Source: Mycobacterium triplex
Lineage (GTDB): Bacteria > Actinomycetota > Actinomycetes > Mycobacteriales > Mycobacteriaceae
Assembly (NCBI RefSeq): GCF_000689255.1
Contig: NZ_HG964446.1
Coordinates: forward strand, 5,507,784-5,571,783
Length of the DNA: 64,000 nt
Direction of reading: 5' to 3'
The translations under genes were made by a program, and so were the position numbers. Below, one piece after another: positions 57,064-64,000 of the stretch. Numbering within the stretch: the first letter of the stretch is position 1; the number at the start of each line of letters is the position of its first letter. The notes beneath the pieces were generated by a model. It was given only the letters and a program-made list of their open reading frames with translations, was not told the DNA's origin and did not search any database.

Positions 57064-59856
57064 GTGTGCGTGACTACTCATCGGGCGCTGTCCCTGCGCG
57101 GGCGGCGCGGTGAATGCAGCGCCCTCGAACAGTTGACGTCCGCGGCCCGCTCGGGCCGAAGCCAGGTGCTGGTGCTGCGCGGCGAAGCCGGCATCGGCAA
57201 GACCGCGCTGCTTGATTTCGTGGCCGAGCGCGCAGCGGGCTTCCGCGCCGCGCGCGTGGCGGGTGTCGAGTCGGAGATGGAGCTCGCATTCGCTGGCTTG
57301 CAACAACTTTGCGCCCCCTTTCTCGACCGCATCGATGGCTTACCCGAGCCGCAACGGGAGGCACTGGATATCGCCTTCGGCCGCAGGCACGGACCGGCAC
57401 CGGATCGATTCCTGGTCGGGTTGGCAGTTCTGAACCTGATCGCCGCGGTCGCCGAGAGCCAGCCGTTGATCTTGCTCGTCGACGACACCCAGTGGGTCGA
57501 CCGCATCTCGGCGCAGACGTTGGCCTTCGTCGCGCGCCGCCTGATCGCCGAACCCGTCGCGCTGATTTTCGCGATGCGCGACGGGTTCGAGGACGAGTTC
57601 GACGGGCTGCCGGAGCTGACGGTCCGCGGGCTCAATCCGGGCGACGCGCGCGCACTGTTGGATTCGGTCATTCTGGGCCGGCTGGACGACCAGGTGCGCG
57701 ACCGCATCGTCGCGGAGACGCGGGGGAACCCGCTGGCCCTGCTCGAACTCCCCCGGGGTTTGACGGCCGCGGAACTGGCGGGCGGCTTCGAACGGCCCGA
57801 CGTGCGACCGCTGGCCGGGCAGATCGAACAGACATTTCTGCGCCGCATCAGGTCGCTGCCGGATCAGACCCAGCAGCTGTTGCTCACCGCCGCGGCAGAG
57901 CCGGTCGGCGACGCCGCATTGCTTACCCGCGCGGCCAATCGGTTGGGGCTGCCGCCGGACGCGGTGGCGCGAGCCGAGGCGGTGGGTCTGATCGACGTCG
58001 GGACACGGGTGCGATTTCGCCACCCACTGGTGCGGTCGGCGGCATACCGCTCAGCGGATCTGATGGAACGACGCCGGGTGCATCGGGCGCTGGCCGAGGC
58101 CACCGATTCCGGCACCGACCCGGACCGGCGCGCTTGGCACCTGGCGATCGCCGCGCCCGGTCCCGACGAGGAGGTCGCCGCCGCACTCGAACGCTCGGCC
58201 GACCGCGCGCAGGCCAGAGGGGGCGTGGCCGCCGCGGCGGCATTCCTGGAGCGGGCGACGCAGTTGACCGCCGACCCGGCGCGCCGCGGCACCCGTGCGC
58301 TGGCCGCCGCGCAGGCCAAACGCGACGTCGCCGCGTTCGACGCCGCCGACGAGCTGCTCGCCATCGCCGAGTCGGCGTCGCTGGATCAGCTGCAGCGGGC
58401 CCGCGCCGTGCGGTTGCGCGCCCAGATCACCTTCGCTCGCAGCCGCACGGGCGCCTCGGACGCACCCACCGTCTCCGACGCCGCCGCCGGCCTGCTCGAT
58501 GCCGCACGCGGGCTGGAAACACTGGACGACGCGGTGGCCCGCGAGACCTACCTGGAAGCGTTGGGAGCAGCGCTTTTCGGCGGCCGGCTGTGCCCGAACG
58601 GCGGCATCCAGACAACGGCGCGGGCTGCCCGCGCGGCGCCGACGGGACCGCAACCCACCCGCCCGGTCGATCTGTTGCTGGACGGCATCGCCATCTGGGT
58701 CACCGCGGGCCACGCCGCGAGCGTGCCGGCGCTGCGCGAAGCGCTGCACCTGGTCCGCGCGGCGGCCGCGCGCGGCGACGACGACGTGATGCGGTGGTTC
58801 TGGTTGGCCTTCCCGCTCGTGCAGGAATCGGCGGCCCACGAGGTATGGGACGACGACCTCTGGCATCACCTGGCTACCGACGCGGTGCGATTGGCCCGCG
58901 ACGCCGGCGCCCTGGCGGTGCTGCCGCATGCCCTGGTCTACCGTGCCGGCGTGCATGTGCAGGCCGGTGAACTCGCGTCGGCCACGGCACTGGTCGAGGA
59001 GGCCGGCGCGATCGCCGCCGCCACCGGCTATGCCCCGTTGAAGTACCAAACGCTGCTGCTCGCCGCCTGGCGTGGCGCCGAAGCGGACGCACTGAAATTC
59101 ATCGATGCCGCGACGGAAGGCGCCGTGTCCAGAGGCGAAGGGCGCATCGTCGGTCTGGCCAACTACACCAAAGCCTTGCTCTACAACGGCCTGGGCCGCT
59201 ACAACGAAGCGTTGGCCGCGGCCCGGCGATGTTGCGAACATGAGGATCTCGGCGTGTTCGGCTTCTGCCTGATCGAACTCGTCGAAGCCGCCGCCAGAGG
59301 CGGCGCACCCGACGCCGGGCGGGCGGCGCTGCGCCAGCTCGAAGAGCGTGCCCTGGTCACCGAAACAGATTGGGCTGCAGGAGTTTTAGCCTGGTCACGG
59401 GCACTGCTGGCCGACGACCAGAGCGCCGAAGCGCATTACCAAGAGGCGATCGACAGATTGCAGCGGACGCGTATTGCCGTGCAACTCGCGCGGGCTCATC
59501 TGGTCTACGGGGAGTGGCTGCGCCGGTGTAACCGCCGCATCGATGCCCGCGCGCAACTGCAGACCGCCTACGAGATGTTCGGGCGGATGGGTGCGCAGGC
59601 CTTCGCCGCACGCGCTCGTCGTGAGCTCTTGGTCACCGGCCAGAAGGTGAGCAAGCGCTCGGCGGCGCCGGGTCATGAGTTGACGCCCCAAGAGGCGCAG
59701 ATCGCGCGGTTGGCCGGTGACGGCCTGACCAACCCCGAGATCGCAGCGCAGTTGTTCATCAGCACTCACACCGTCGAATGGCACCTCAGGAAGGTGTTCG
59801 CCAAGCTCGGGATCAGCTCGCGCAGACAACTCCGGGGTTGCGACCTTCTCCCCTGA
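57064..59856 (+). CDS. LuxR-family (LAL) ATPase regulator
   Basis: A 930-residue regulator. The N-terminal ATPase has Walker A GEAGIGKTALL (residues 40-50, Lys46) and Walker B LILLVDDTQWVD. A long helical middle resembles TPR-like repeats. The C-terminal LuxR helix-turn-helix is ELTPQEAQIARLAGDGLTNPEIAAQLFISTHTVEWHLRKVFAKLGI. Large ATP-binding regulators of this kind respond to an unknown inducer. GTG at 57070 is an alternative start. Codons are GC-rich like its neighbours. Possible targets are the two Rossmann genes downstream. Confidence 0.93.
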   Translation: MCVTTHRALSLRGRRGECSALEQLTSAARSGRSQVLVLRGEAGIGKTALLDFVAERAAGFRAARVAGVESEMELAFAGLQQLCAPFLDRIDGLPEPQREALDIAFGRRHGPAPDRFLVGLAVLNLIAAVAESQPLILLVDDTQWVDRISAQTLAFVARRLIAEPVALIFAMRDGFEDEFDGLPELTVRGLNPGDARALLDSVILGRLDDQVRDRIVAETRGNPLALLELPRGLTAAELAGGFERPDVRPLAGQIEQTFLRRIRSLPDQTQQLLLTAAAEPVGDAALLTRAANRLGLPPDAVARAEAVGLIDVGTRVRFRHPLVRSAAYRSADLMERRRVHRALAEATDSGTDPDRRAWHLAIAAPGPDEEVAAALERSADRAQARGGVAAAAAFLERATQLTADPARRGTRALAAAQAKRDVAAFDAADELLAIAESASLDQLQRARAVRLRAQITFARSRTGASDAPTVSDAAAGLLDAARGLETLDDAVARETYLEALGAALFGGRLCPNGGIQTTARAARAAPTGPQPTRPVDLLLDGIAIWVTAGHAASVPALREALHLVRAAAARGDDDVMRWFWLAFPLVQESAAHEVWDDDLWHHLATDAVRLARDAGALAVLPHALVYRAGVHVQAGELASATALVEEAGAIAAATGYAPLKYQTLLLAAWRGAEADALKFIDAATEGAVSRGEGRIVGLANYTKALLYNGLGRYNEALAAARRCCEHEDLGVFGFCLIELVEAAARGGAPDAGRAALRQLEERALVTETDWAAGVLAWSRALLADDQSAEAHYQEAIDRLQRTRIAVQLARAHLVYGEWLRRCNRRIDARAQLQTAYEMFGRMGAQAFAARARRELLVTGQKVSKRSAAPGHELTPQEAQIARLAGDGLTNPEIAAQLFISTHTVEWHLRKVFAKLGISSRRQLRGCDLLP

Positions 59857-59952
59857 GTCGATACGACTACGGACTTTCCAGGGTTCCGACGCACCCGCAT
59901 CAGGGCCATGCTGGACAGACCAGTTGTTTCGGGAAACTCGAAAGGCATGATC

Positions 59953-60717
59953 ATGAAGGTTCTGGTCGTCGGCGGCAGTGGACTCATCGGATCGCAGGTT
60001 GTCGCGCAGCTCACCGAGCTCGGGCACGAGGCCGTCGCGGCCTCGCCCAGGTCGGGGGTCAACACCATCACCGGCGAAGGCCTCGCAGCGGCTGTCGCGG
60101 GTGTCCACACGGTGGTGGACGTGACCAACGCGCCTTCCTGGGGCGACGACGAGGTGCTGGAATTCTTCACCACCTCGACCCGGAACCTGCTCGATGCCGA
60201 GCGCGCCGCCGGCGTGCAGCACCACGTCGCCCTGTCGATCGTGGGAGCGGACCGCGCGGCCGCCAGTGGCTACATGCGCGCCAAGATCGCTCAGGAGAAG
60301 CTCATCGCGGAATCGGGAGCTCCGCACACGATCGTGCGCGCCACTCAGTTCTTCGAATTCGTTGCGGGCATTGCCGATTCGATGGCCGATGGCGACACGG
60401 TTCGGGCACCGCATGGGGCGTTCCAACCCATCGCGGCGGCCGATGTGGCTACGGCTGTCACCCGCGCGGCGATTGGTGACCCGGCCGGGCTGATCAATAT
60501 CGCCGGCCCGGAGAAGCGGGGCATGGACGACTTCATCCGGACCCGTTTCGCCGCAACCGGCGATTCCCGCCAGGTGATCACCGACACCGGTGCCCAGTAC
60601 TACGGCGCCGTGCTCGACGACCGCATGATCGTTCCCGTCGAGGGCGAAGAAGTGACCCTGTACCCCACCAGGTTCGGCGACTGGCTGGCCTCCCAGGTGC
60701 CCAGCAACGCCAAGTAA
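59953..60717 (+). CDS. NAD(P)-binding NmrA-like protein
   Basis: A 254-residue atypical SDR: GGSGLIGSQVVAQL cofactor loop, no SDR catalytic YxxxK, and the layout of NmrA/quinone-reductase-like proteins (SIVGADRAAASGYMRAKIAQEKLI). ATG at 59953 has AAAGG 8 bp ahead; earlier ATGs at 59908 and 59947 are less likely. Such proteins sense redox state or reduce quinones. It lies 22 bp before the SDR at 60740. Confidence 0.85.
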   Translation: MKVLVVGGSGLIGSQVVAQLTELGHEAVAASPRSGVNTITGEGLAAAVAGVHTVVDVTNAPSWGDDEVLEFFTTSTRNLLDAERAAGVQHHVALSIVGADRAAASGYMRAKIAQEKLIAESGAPHTIVRATQFFEFVAGIADSMADGDTVRAPHGAFQPIAAADVATAVTRAAIGDPAGLINIAGPEKRGMDDFIRTRFAATGDSRQVITDTGAQYYGAVLDDRMIVPVEGEEVTLYPTRFGDWLASQVPSNAK

Positions 60718-60739
60718 GCGTCCAGGGGAGCTGAGCCTG

Positions 60740-61462
60740 ATGGAGCTGTTGGACCAGACCGCGGTGATCACCGGTGGGACGGCGGGCATCGGACTGGAAT
60801 CCGCGCGACTGCTGGCAAGCGAAGGTGCCAGGGTCATCATCGCCGGGCGCGACCGGGTCAAGGGCGATGAAGCGGTCGACGCCATAGGTCAGAATGCGCG
60901 GTTCGTCCAGACCGACATGGCAGACGCCGAGTCGGTGAATTCGCTTGTGCGGCAGTGCGGCGAGGTCGACATCATCGTCAACAACGCCGGGAGCTTCCCG
61001 TCCTCGTTGACCGTCGATCAGGACATCACGGTGTTCGAGACGACGTTCAACACCAATGTCCGGGGCGCCTATTTCCTGGTTGCCGGCCTGATCCCGCAAA
61101 TGTTGCAGCGCGGTCGCGGCAGCATCGTCAACGTCACCACCATGGCCGCGTTCAAGGGAATCCCCGGCGCGTCGGGCTACAGCGCCTCCAAGGCCGCGCT
61201 GGAATCGCTCACCCGCACCTGGGCCGCCGAGTTCGGGGCGGCCGGGGTGCGGGTGAACAGCGTGGCACCCGGTCCCACCCGCACGCTCGGAGTCGCCGCC
61301 GCATGGGGCGAGGTCAACGAAGAGCTCGGGCGATCGTTGCCGCTCGGCCGTACCGCGTTCGCGTCCGAGATCGCCGAGGCCGTGCTATTCCTCAGCTCCC
61401 CTCGAGCCAGCTTCATCACCGGCTCGACCCTGCATGTCGACGGAGGTGGCGCGGCGGTCTGA
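60740..61462 (+). CDS. Short-chain dehydrogenase/reductase
   Basis: A 240-residue classical SDR. GGTAGIGLESARLLASEG, NNAGSFP, and ASGYSASKAALESL with Tyr and Lys are all present; the end is FITGSTLHVDGGG. AGGGGAGCTG upstream supports the ATG. It is probably cotranscribed with the preceding Rossmann protein. Confidence 0.9.
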   Translation: MELLDQTAVITGGTAGIGLESARLLASEGARVIIAGRDRVKGDEAVDAIGQNARFVQTDMADAESVNSLVRQCGEVDIIVNNAGSFPSSLTVDQDITVFETTFNTNVRGAYFLVAGLIPQMLQRGRGSIVNVTTMAAFKGIPGASGYSASKAALESLTRTWAAEFGAAGVRVNSVAPGPTRTLGVAAAWGEVNEELGRSLPLGRTAFASEIAEAVLFLSSPRASFITGSTLHVDGGGAAV

Positions 61463-61571
61463 CACGGGCCGACAATTCTTTGTCAATTCTCGGTCAGTGG
61501 TTGCGTTCTGGCTAACTCCCTAGCACGGTATAACTCGCCGGGCACACTTCGACCGACGACAAGGAGCAACG

Positions 61572-63227
61572 ATGCCGCTGCTACCCACCAGTGGGGTTGG
61601 GACCGACGGGGCGCGGCTTACCAGGCGCGGCTTCATGGCCGCCGGCATCGCGGGTGGACTGACACTGGCGGCCTGCGGCCACTCCAAATCCCAGGACCTG
61701 AGTCCCGCGGCCAAGATGGCGGCCGCGATCGCAGCCGCCGAAGCGGCGCGGCCGCACAGCGGCCGCACGGTGAACGTCAGCCTGACACCGCAGCTGACGC
61801 AGATCGATTTGGGTGGACCGGTGGTGCGGACGCTGGCCTTCGGCGACACCATTCCGGGACCGCTGATCCGGGCCAGGGCCGGTGACGAGCTCGTGGTCAA
61901 GGTCTCGAACAAACTCAACCATCCGACGTCGGTGCACTGGCACGGTATCGCGTTGCGCAACAACATGGATGGCGCGGAACCGGCCACCCCGAACATCGAA
62001 GCCGGCCAGGAATTCACCTATCAGTTCTCCGCGCCGAACTCGGGCACCTACTGGGCCCACCCGCACACCGGCCTCGACGAAGACACCGGCCTGTACCTGC
62101 CGGTGATCATCGATGACCCCACCGAGGGCAACTACGACGTCGAATGGGTTGTGGTCCTTGATGACTGGACCGACGGGGCAGGAAAGAGCCCGCAACAGCT
62201 CTACGAGGAACTCACCAATCCGAACAAGCCGAGTATGTCCAACATGCCTGCCATGCCCGAGACGACCTCGTCATCGCCGACCACAACCTCCACGACATCG
62301 ACCAGCTCGACCAGTCCCACGACATCGACCAGCCCGACCAGCCCGACGACATCGACCAGCCCGACGAGCCCGGCTACGTCGGCGCCCGCCATGCCGAATG
62401 CCAGGGTCGGAAACAGCGACCTGCTCGGCGGCGACGCCGGAGACATCGCCTATCCCCACTATTTGATCAACGGCCGAATTCCCGCCGCTCCCACCACCTT
62501 CAATGCGAAGCCGGGACAGCGGATCCGGATCCGTTTCATCAACACCGGCTCCGACACCACGTTCCGGGTCGCGCTGGCCGGCCATCCCATGACGGTCACC
62601 CACACCGATGGTTACGCCGTCGTGCCCCGGCAGGTCGACGCCCTGCTCATCGGGATGGCCGAACGGTACGACGTCATCGTGACCGCCGCCGACGGAGTCT
62701 TCCCACTGGTCGCGATGGCGGAGGGCAAAGGGGCGCTGGCGCGTGCGCTGCTGTCCACCGGAAGGGGCAGCCCGCCCGACCCGCAGTTCCAGCCCGCTGA
62801 ACTCACCCGACGCGTGGGCACCATCGAGATGTTCACCGCCGCAACGCCGGTCATGTTGGGCCGTCCCGAGCCGGGCCTCAACATTCCGGTCGTCCTGGGC
62901 GGCAACATGGTCCAGTACGACTGGATGATCAACGGCGAGCCCTACAGCAGGACCAATCCGCTACACGTTGCGCAGGGGCAGCGGCCCACCATCACATTCG
63001 ACAACCCGACGATGATGTATCACCCGATCCACCTGCACGGGCACACATTCCAGCTGATCAACCCCGACGGGTCACTCGGCGCGCGCAAGGACACGGTGAT
63101 GGTGCTGCCCAAGCAGAAGATCATGGCGGTCCTGGTCGCCGATAACCCCGGCGTGTGGCAGTTGCATTGCCACAACACCTACCACCAGGTCGCCGGGATG
63201 ATGACCCGGCTGGAATACGTCTTCTAA
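61572..63227 (+). CDS. mmcO: Multicopper oxidase lipoprotein (MmcO-like)
   Basis: A 551-residue exported copper enzyme. It begins with a Tat signal (Arg18-Arg19 in TRRGFM) ending in a lipobox LAAC with Cys35, so it is a surface lipoprotein. Four copper-ligand groups are intact: His122-x-His124, His163-x-His165, HPIHLHGH (484-491) and HCH-x3-H with Met543 as axial ligand. A Thr/Ser/Pro linker of about 45 residues (around 232-275), flanked by Met-rich MSNMPAMP and APAMP, interrupts the cupredoxin domains. The known homologue in M. tuberculosis protects against copper. ATG with AAGGAG 6 bp ahead. Confidence 0.9.
   Translation: MPLLPTSGVGTDGARLTRRGFMAAGIAGGLTLAACGHSKSQDLSPAAKMAAAIAAAEAARPHSGRTVNVSLTPQLTQIDLGGPVVRTLAFGDTIPGPLIRARAGDELVVKVSNKLNHPTSVHWHGIALRNNMDGAEPATPNIEAGQEFTYQFSAPNSGTYWAHPHTGLDEDTGLYLPVIIDDPTEGNYDVEWVVVLDDWTDGAGKSPQQLYEELTNPNKPSMSNMPAMPETTSSSPTTTSTTSTSSTSPTTSTSPTSPTTSTSPTSPATSAPAMPNARVGNSDLLGGDAGDIAYPHYLINGRIPAAPTTFNAKPGQRIRIRFINTGSDTTFRVALAGHPMTVTHTDGYAVVPRQVDALLIGMAERYDVIVTAADGVFPLVAMAEGKGALARALLSTGRGSPPDPQFQPAELTRRVGTIEMFTAATPVMLGRPEPGLNIPVVLGGNMVQYDWMINGEPYSRTNPLHVAQGQRPTITFDNPTMMYHPIHLHGHTFQLINPDGSLGARKDTVMVLPKQKIMAVLVADNPGVWQLHCHNTYHQVAGMMTRLEYVF
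62292..62372 (+). repeat. Three 27-bp tandem repeats in the mmcO linker
   Basis: Units start at 62292, 62319 and 62346, each beginning ACGACATCGACCAGC, and encode nine-residue Thr/Ser/Pro blocks (TTSTSPTSP). In-frame period, so changes in copy number would alter linker length only. Such linkers are often O-glycosylated in exported actinobacterial proteins; that is inference here. Confidence 0.8.
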
Positions 63228-64000
63228 GAAGCCTCGCCGAGGAATTCCAGCAGCACGTCGTTGACCGTCGACGGCTGCTCGATCTGTGGGCAATGGCCGG
63301 CGTTGTCGACCACCAGCGAGCGGGCGCCGTCGATCTGCTTGGCGATCTCGGCGGCCCAGCCCGGCGGCAGCAGCTTGTCGTTGCCGCCCTCGACGACCAG
63401 CGTCGGCACGCCGATGCGTTCGTAGGCTCGCGCGGTCGACGGGGTGGAGGGCCGCGACGAACCGGGGCGGCGGAATCGGGCCGCGGCCACCGCCTCCCAC
63501 GCCCCGGGCGCGATGCTCGACTCGTAGCGGCGGCCCACGTATGCCTCGTCGGCCGGGTAGCCGGGGTCGTGGAACAGGGCTTCGACGATGCGGCGCATGG
63601 CCGGCAGGCTCGCGTCGTACTCCTGGAGCGCCTCAAAGTGCTTGTTCTGCTGGATCTCTCCACCGCCGCAGATGATCGCCAGGCTCCGGACCGGCAACCG
63701 CGCCGCTTCCGACGTGGTGTCGTTGAGCAGGTTGATGGCACCCATGGAGTTGCCGGCGAAATGCGCCGAGTCGATGCCGAGGACCTCGCAGAAGCGGGCC
63801 ACATGCCGGATCCGCATGCCCCGGCCGTCGACGAAGTCGATCACCTTGGCCGAATTTCCGTAACCCAGCATGTCCGGGGCCAGCACCCGGTAGTGCGCGG
63901 CCAGCGCGGAAATGTTGCGTTCCCAGCCGAGTTCGGCGCTGGCGCCGAACTCTCCGCCGTGCAGCAGCACCACCGGATCGCCTTCGCCGGCCTCGAGGTA
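63224..64000 (-). CDS. Alpha/beta hydrolase, 5' end outside the window
   Basis: At least 258 residues of an alpha/beta hydrolase. The frame stays open to the window edge with in-family sequence (YLEAGEGDPVVLLHGG), so the start is not included. The nucleophile is in AGNSMGAINLL, the acid in VVEGGNDKLLPP and the His in DNAGHCPQIEQP, all close to meta-cleavage product hydrolases of the HsaD/BphD kind. It converges with mmcO, the stops overlapping by 2 bp. A C-C bond hydrolase role is likely but not certain. Confidence 0.88.
   Translation of the reverse strand, partial: YLEAGEGDPVVLLHGGEFGASAELGWERNISALAAHYRVLAPDMLGYGNSAKVIDFVDGRGMRIRHVARFCEVLGIDSAHFAGNSMGAINLLNDTTSEAARLPVRSLAIICGGGEIQQNKHFEALQEYDASLPAMRRIVEALFHDPGYPADEAYVGRRYESSIAPGAWEAVAAARFRRPGSSRPSTPSTARAYERIGVPTLVVEGGNDKLLPPGWAAEIAKQIDGARSLVVDNAGHCPQIEQPSTVNDVLLEFLGEAS

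Noticed and set aside
61475..61492. ATTCTC near the end of the SDR at 60740 as an operator half-site
   Set aside because: The left arm is missing at the required spacing.
62270..62390. A frameshift or pseudogene in mmcO because of the repetitive stretch
   Set aside because: The frame is continuous, the period is a multiple of three, and all copper ligands downstream are intact.
1..64000. tRNA, rRNA, CRISPR, insertion sequence, integrase or phage genes
   Set aside because: None was recognised. The repeats found are short operators, hairpins or in-frame protein repeats.

Overview
The window looks like a chromosomal stretch of a slow-growing, non-tuberculous Mycobacterium. The DNA is GC-rich with many GTG and TTG starts. 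The gene families are typical of mycobacteria: several P450s, each with a small 3Fe-4S ferredoxin, many acyl-CoA dehydrogenases (FadE), orphan Mce-associated membrane proteins, an F420-type luciferase-like oxidoreductase, a mycofactocin-coupled SDR, a DUF5313 membrane protein and an MmcO-like multicopper oxidase lipoprotein. I see no rRNA, tRNA, CRISPR array, transposase, integrase or phage gene. Species cannot be fixed from this sequence alone.

Almost everything from 1 to about 55,990 is catabolic. Layout: 271-2613 SDR, ferredoxin, P450 (+); 2726-4672 exported protein and two Mce-associated proteins (+); 4724-6881 FadE pair (-); 7044-7700 nitroreductase (-); 7792-10518 aldehyde dehydrogenase, carboxymuconolactone decarboxylase (CMD)-like protein, beta-hydroxyacid dehydrogenase (+); 10801-14350 two amidohydrolases, Rieske ferredoxin, alpha/beta hydrolase (+); 14878-17682 NuoF-like flavoprotein, ferredoxin, FadE (+); 17683-20324 luciferase-like enzyme, unknown protein, epimerase (-); 20945-25149 OB-fold/thiolase fusion, hydrolase, two beta-hydroxyacid dehydrogenases (+); 25264-28456 two P450/ferredoxin cassettes facing each other; 28603-34427 amidohydrolase, FadE, crotonase, thiolase, TetR and an unknown protein (-); 34849-40554 CMD-like protein, Rieske oxygenase, small unknown protein, amidohydrolase, SnoaL-like protein, two-subunit FadE (+); 40912-44094 FadE (-), TetR and mycofactocin-type SDR (+); 45934-52885 amidohydrolase, two M24 proteins, crotonase, double CaiB CoA-transferase (-); 52951-55982 SDR, TetR, ferredoxin, P450 (-). 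From 56,100 on the content is unrelated: a membrane protein, a large LuxR-type ATPase regulator, two Rossmann enzymes, MmcO and a truncated hydrolase.

The main observation is a 15-bp palindrome, consensus GAGAATnnnATTCTC. It is perfect three times and occurs with one or two changes six more times. Every copy lies in an intergenic region, usually 20-60 bp before the first gene of an operon. It ties together at least seven operons over 43 kb and flanks the TetR gene at 42328, the natural candidate for its regulator. I infer a TetR-controlled multi-operon pathway in which P450 and Rieske oxygenases attack a hydrophobic, probably cyclic substrate. Amidohydrolases and alpha/beta hydrolases would open C-C or ester bonds, and CoA-transferase, FadE, crotonase and thiolase enzymes would finish by beta-oxidation. 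The substrate cannot be read from the sequence. A second palindrome pair, resembling the KstR2 motif, brackets the SDR at 55173-55982 and sits upstream of the TetR at 54415-55080.

Several proteins have lost or changed active-site residues next to intact relatives: an M24 protein without any of its five metal ligands, an amidohydrolase with ExN in place of HxH, an amidohydrolase with Ser for the conserved Asp, and a CaiB half with Glu for Asp.
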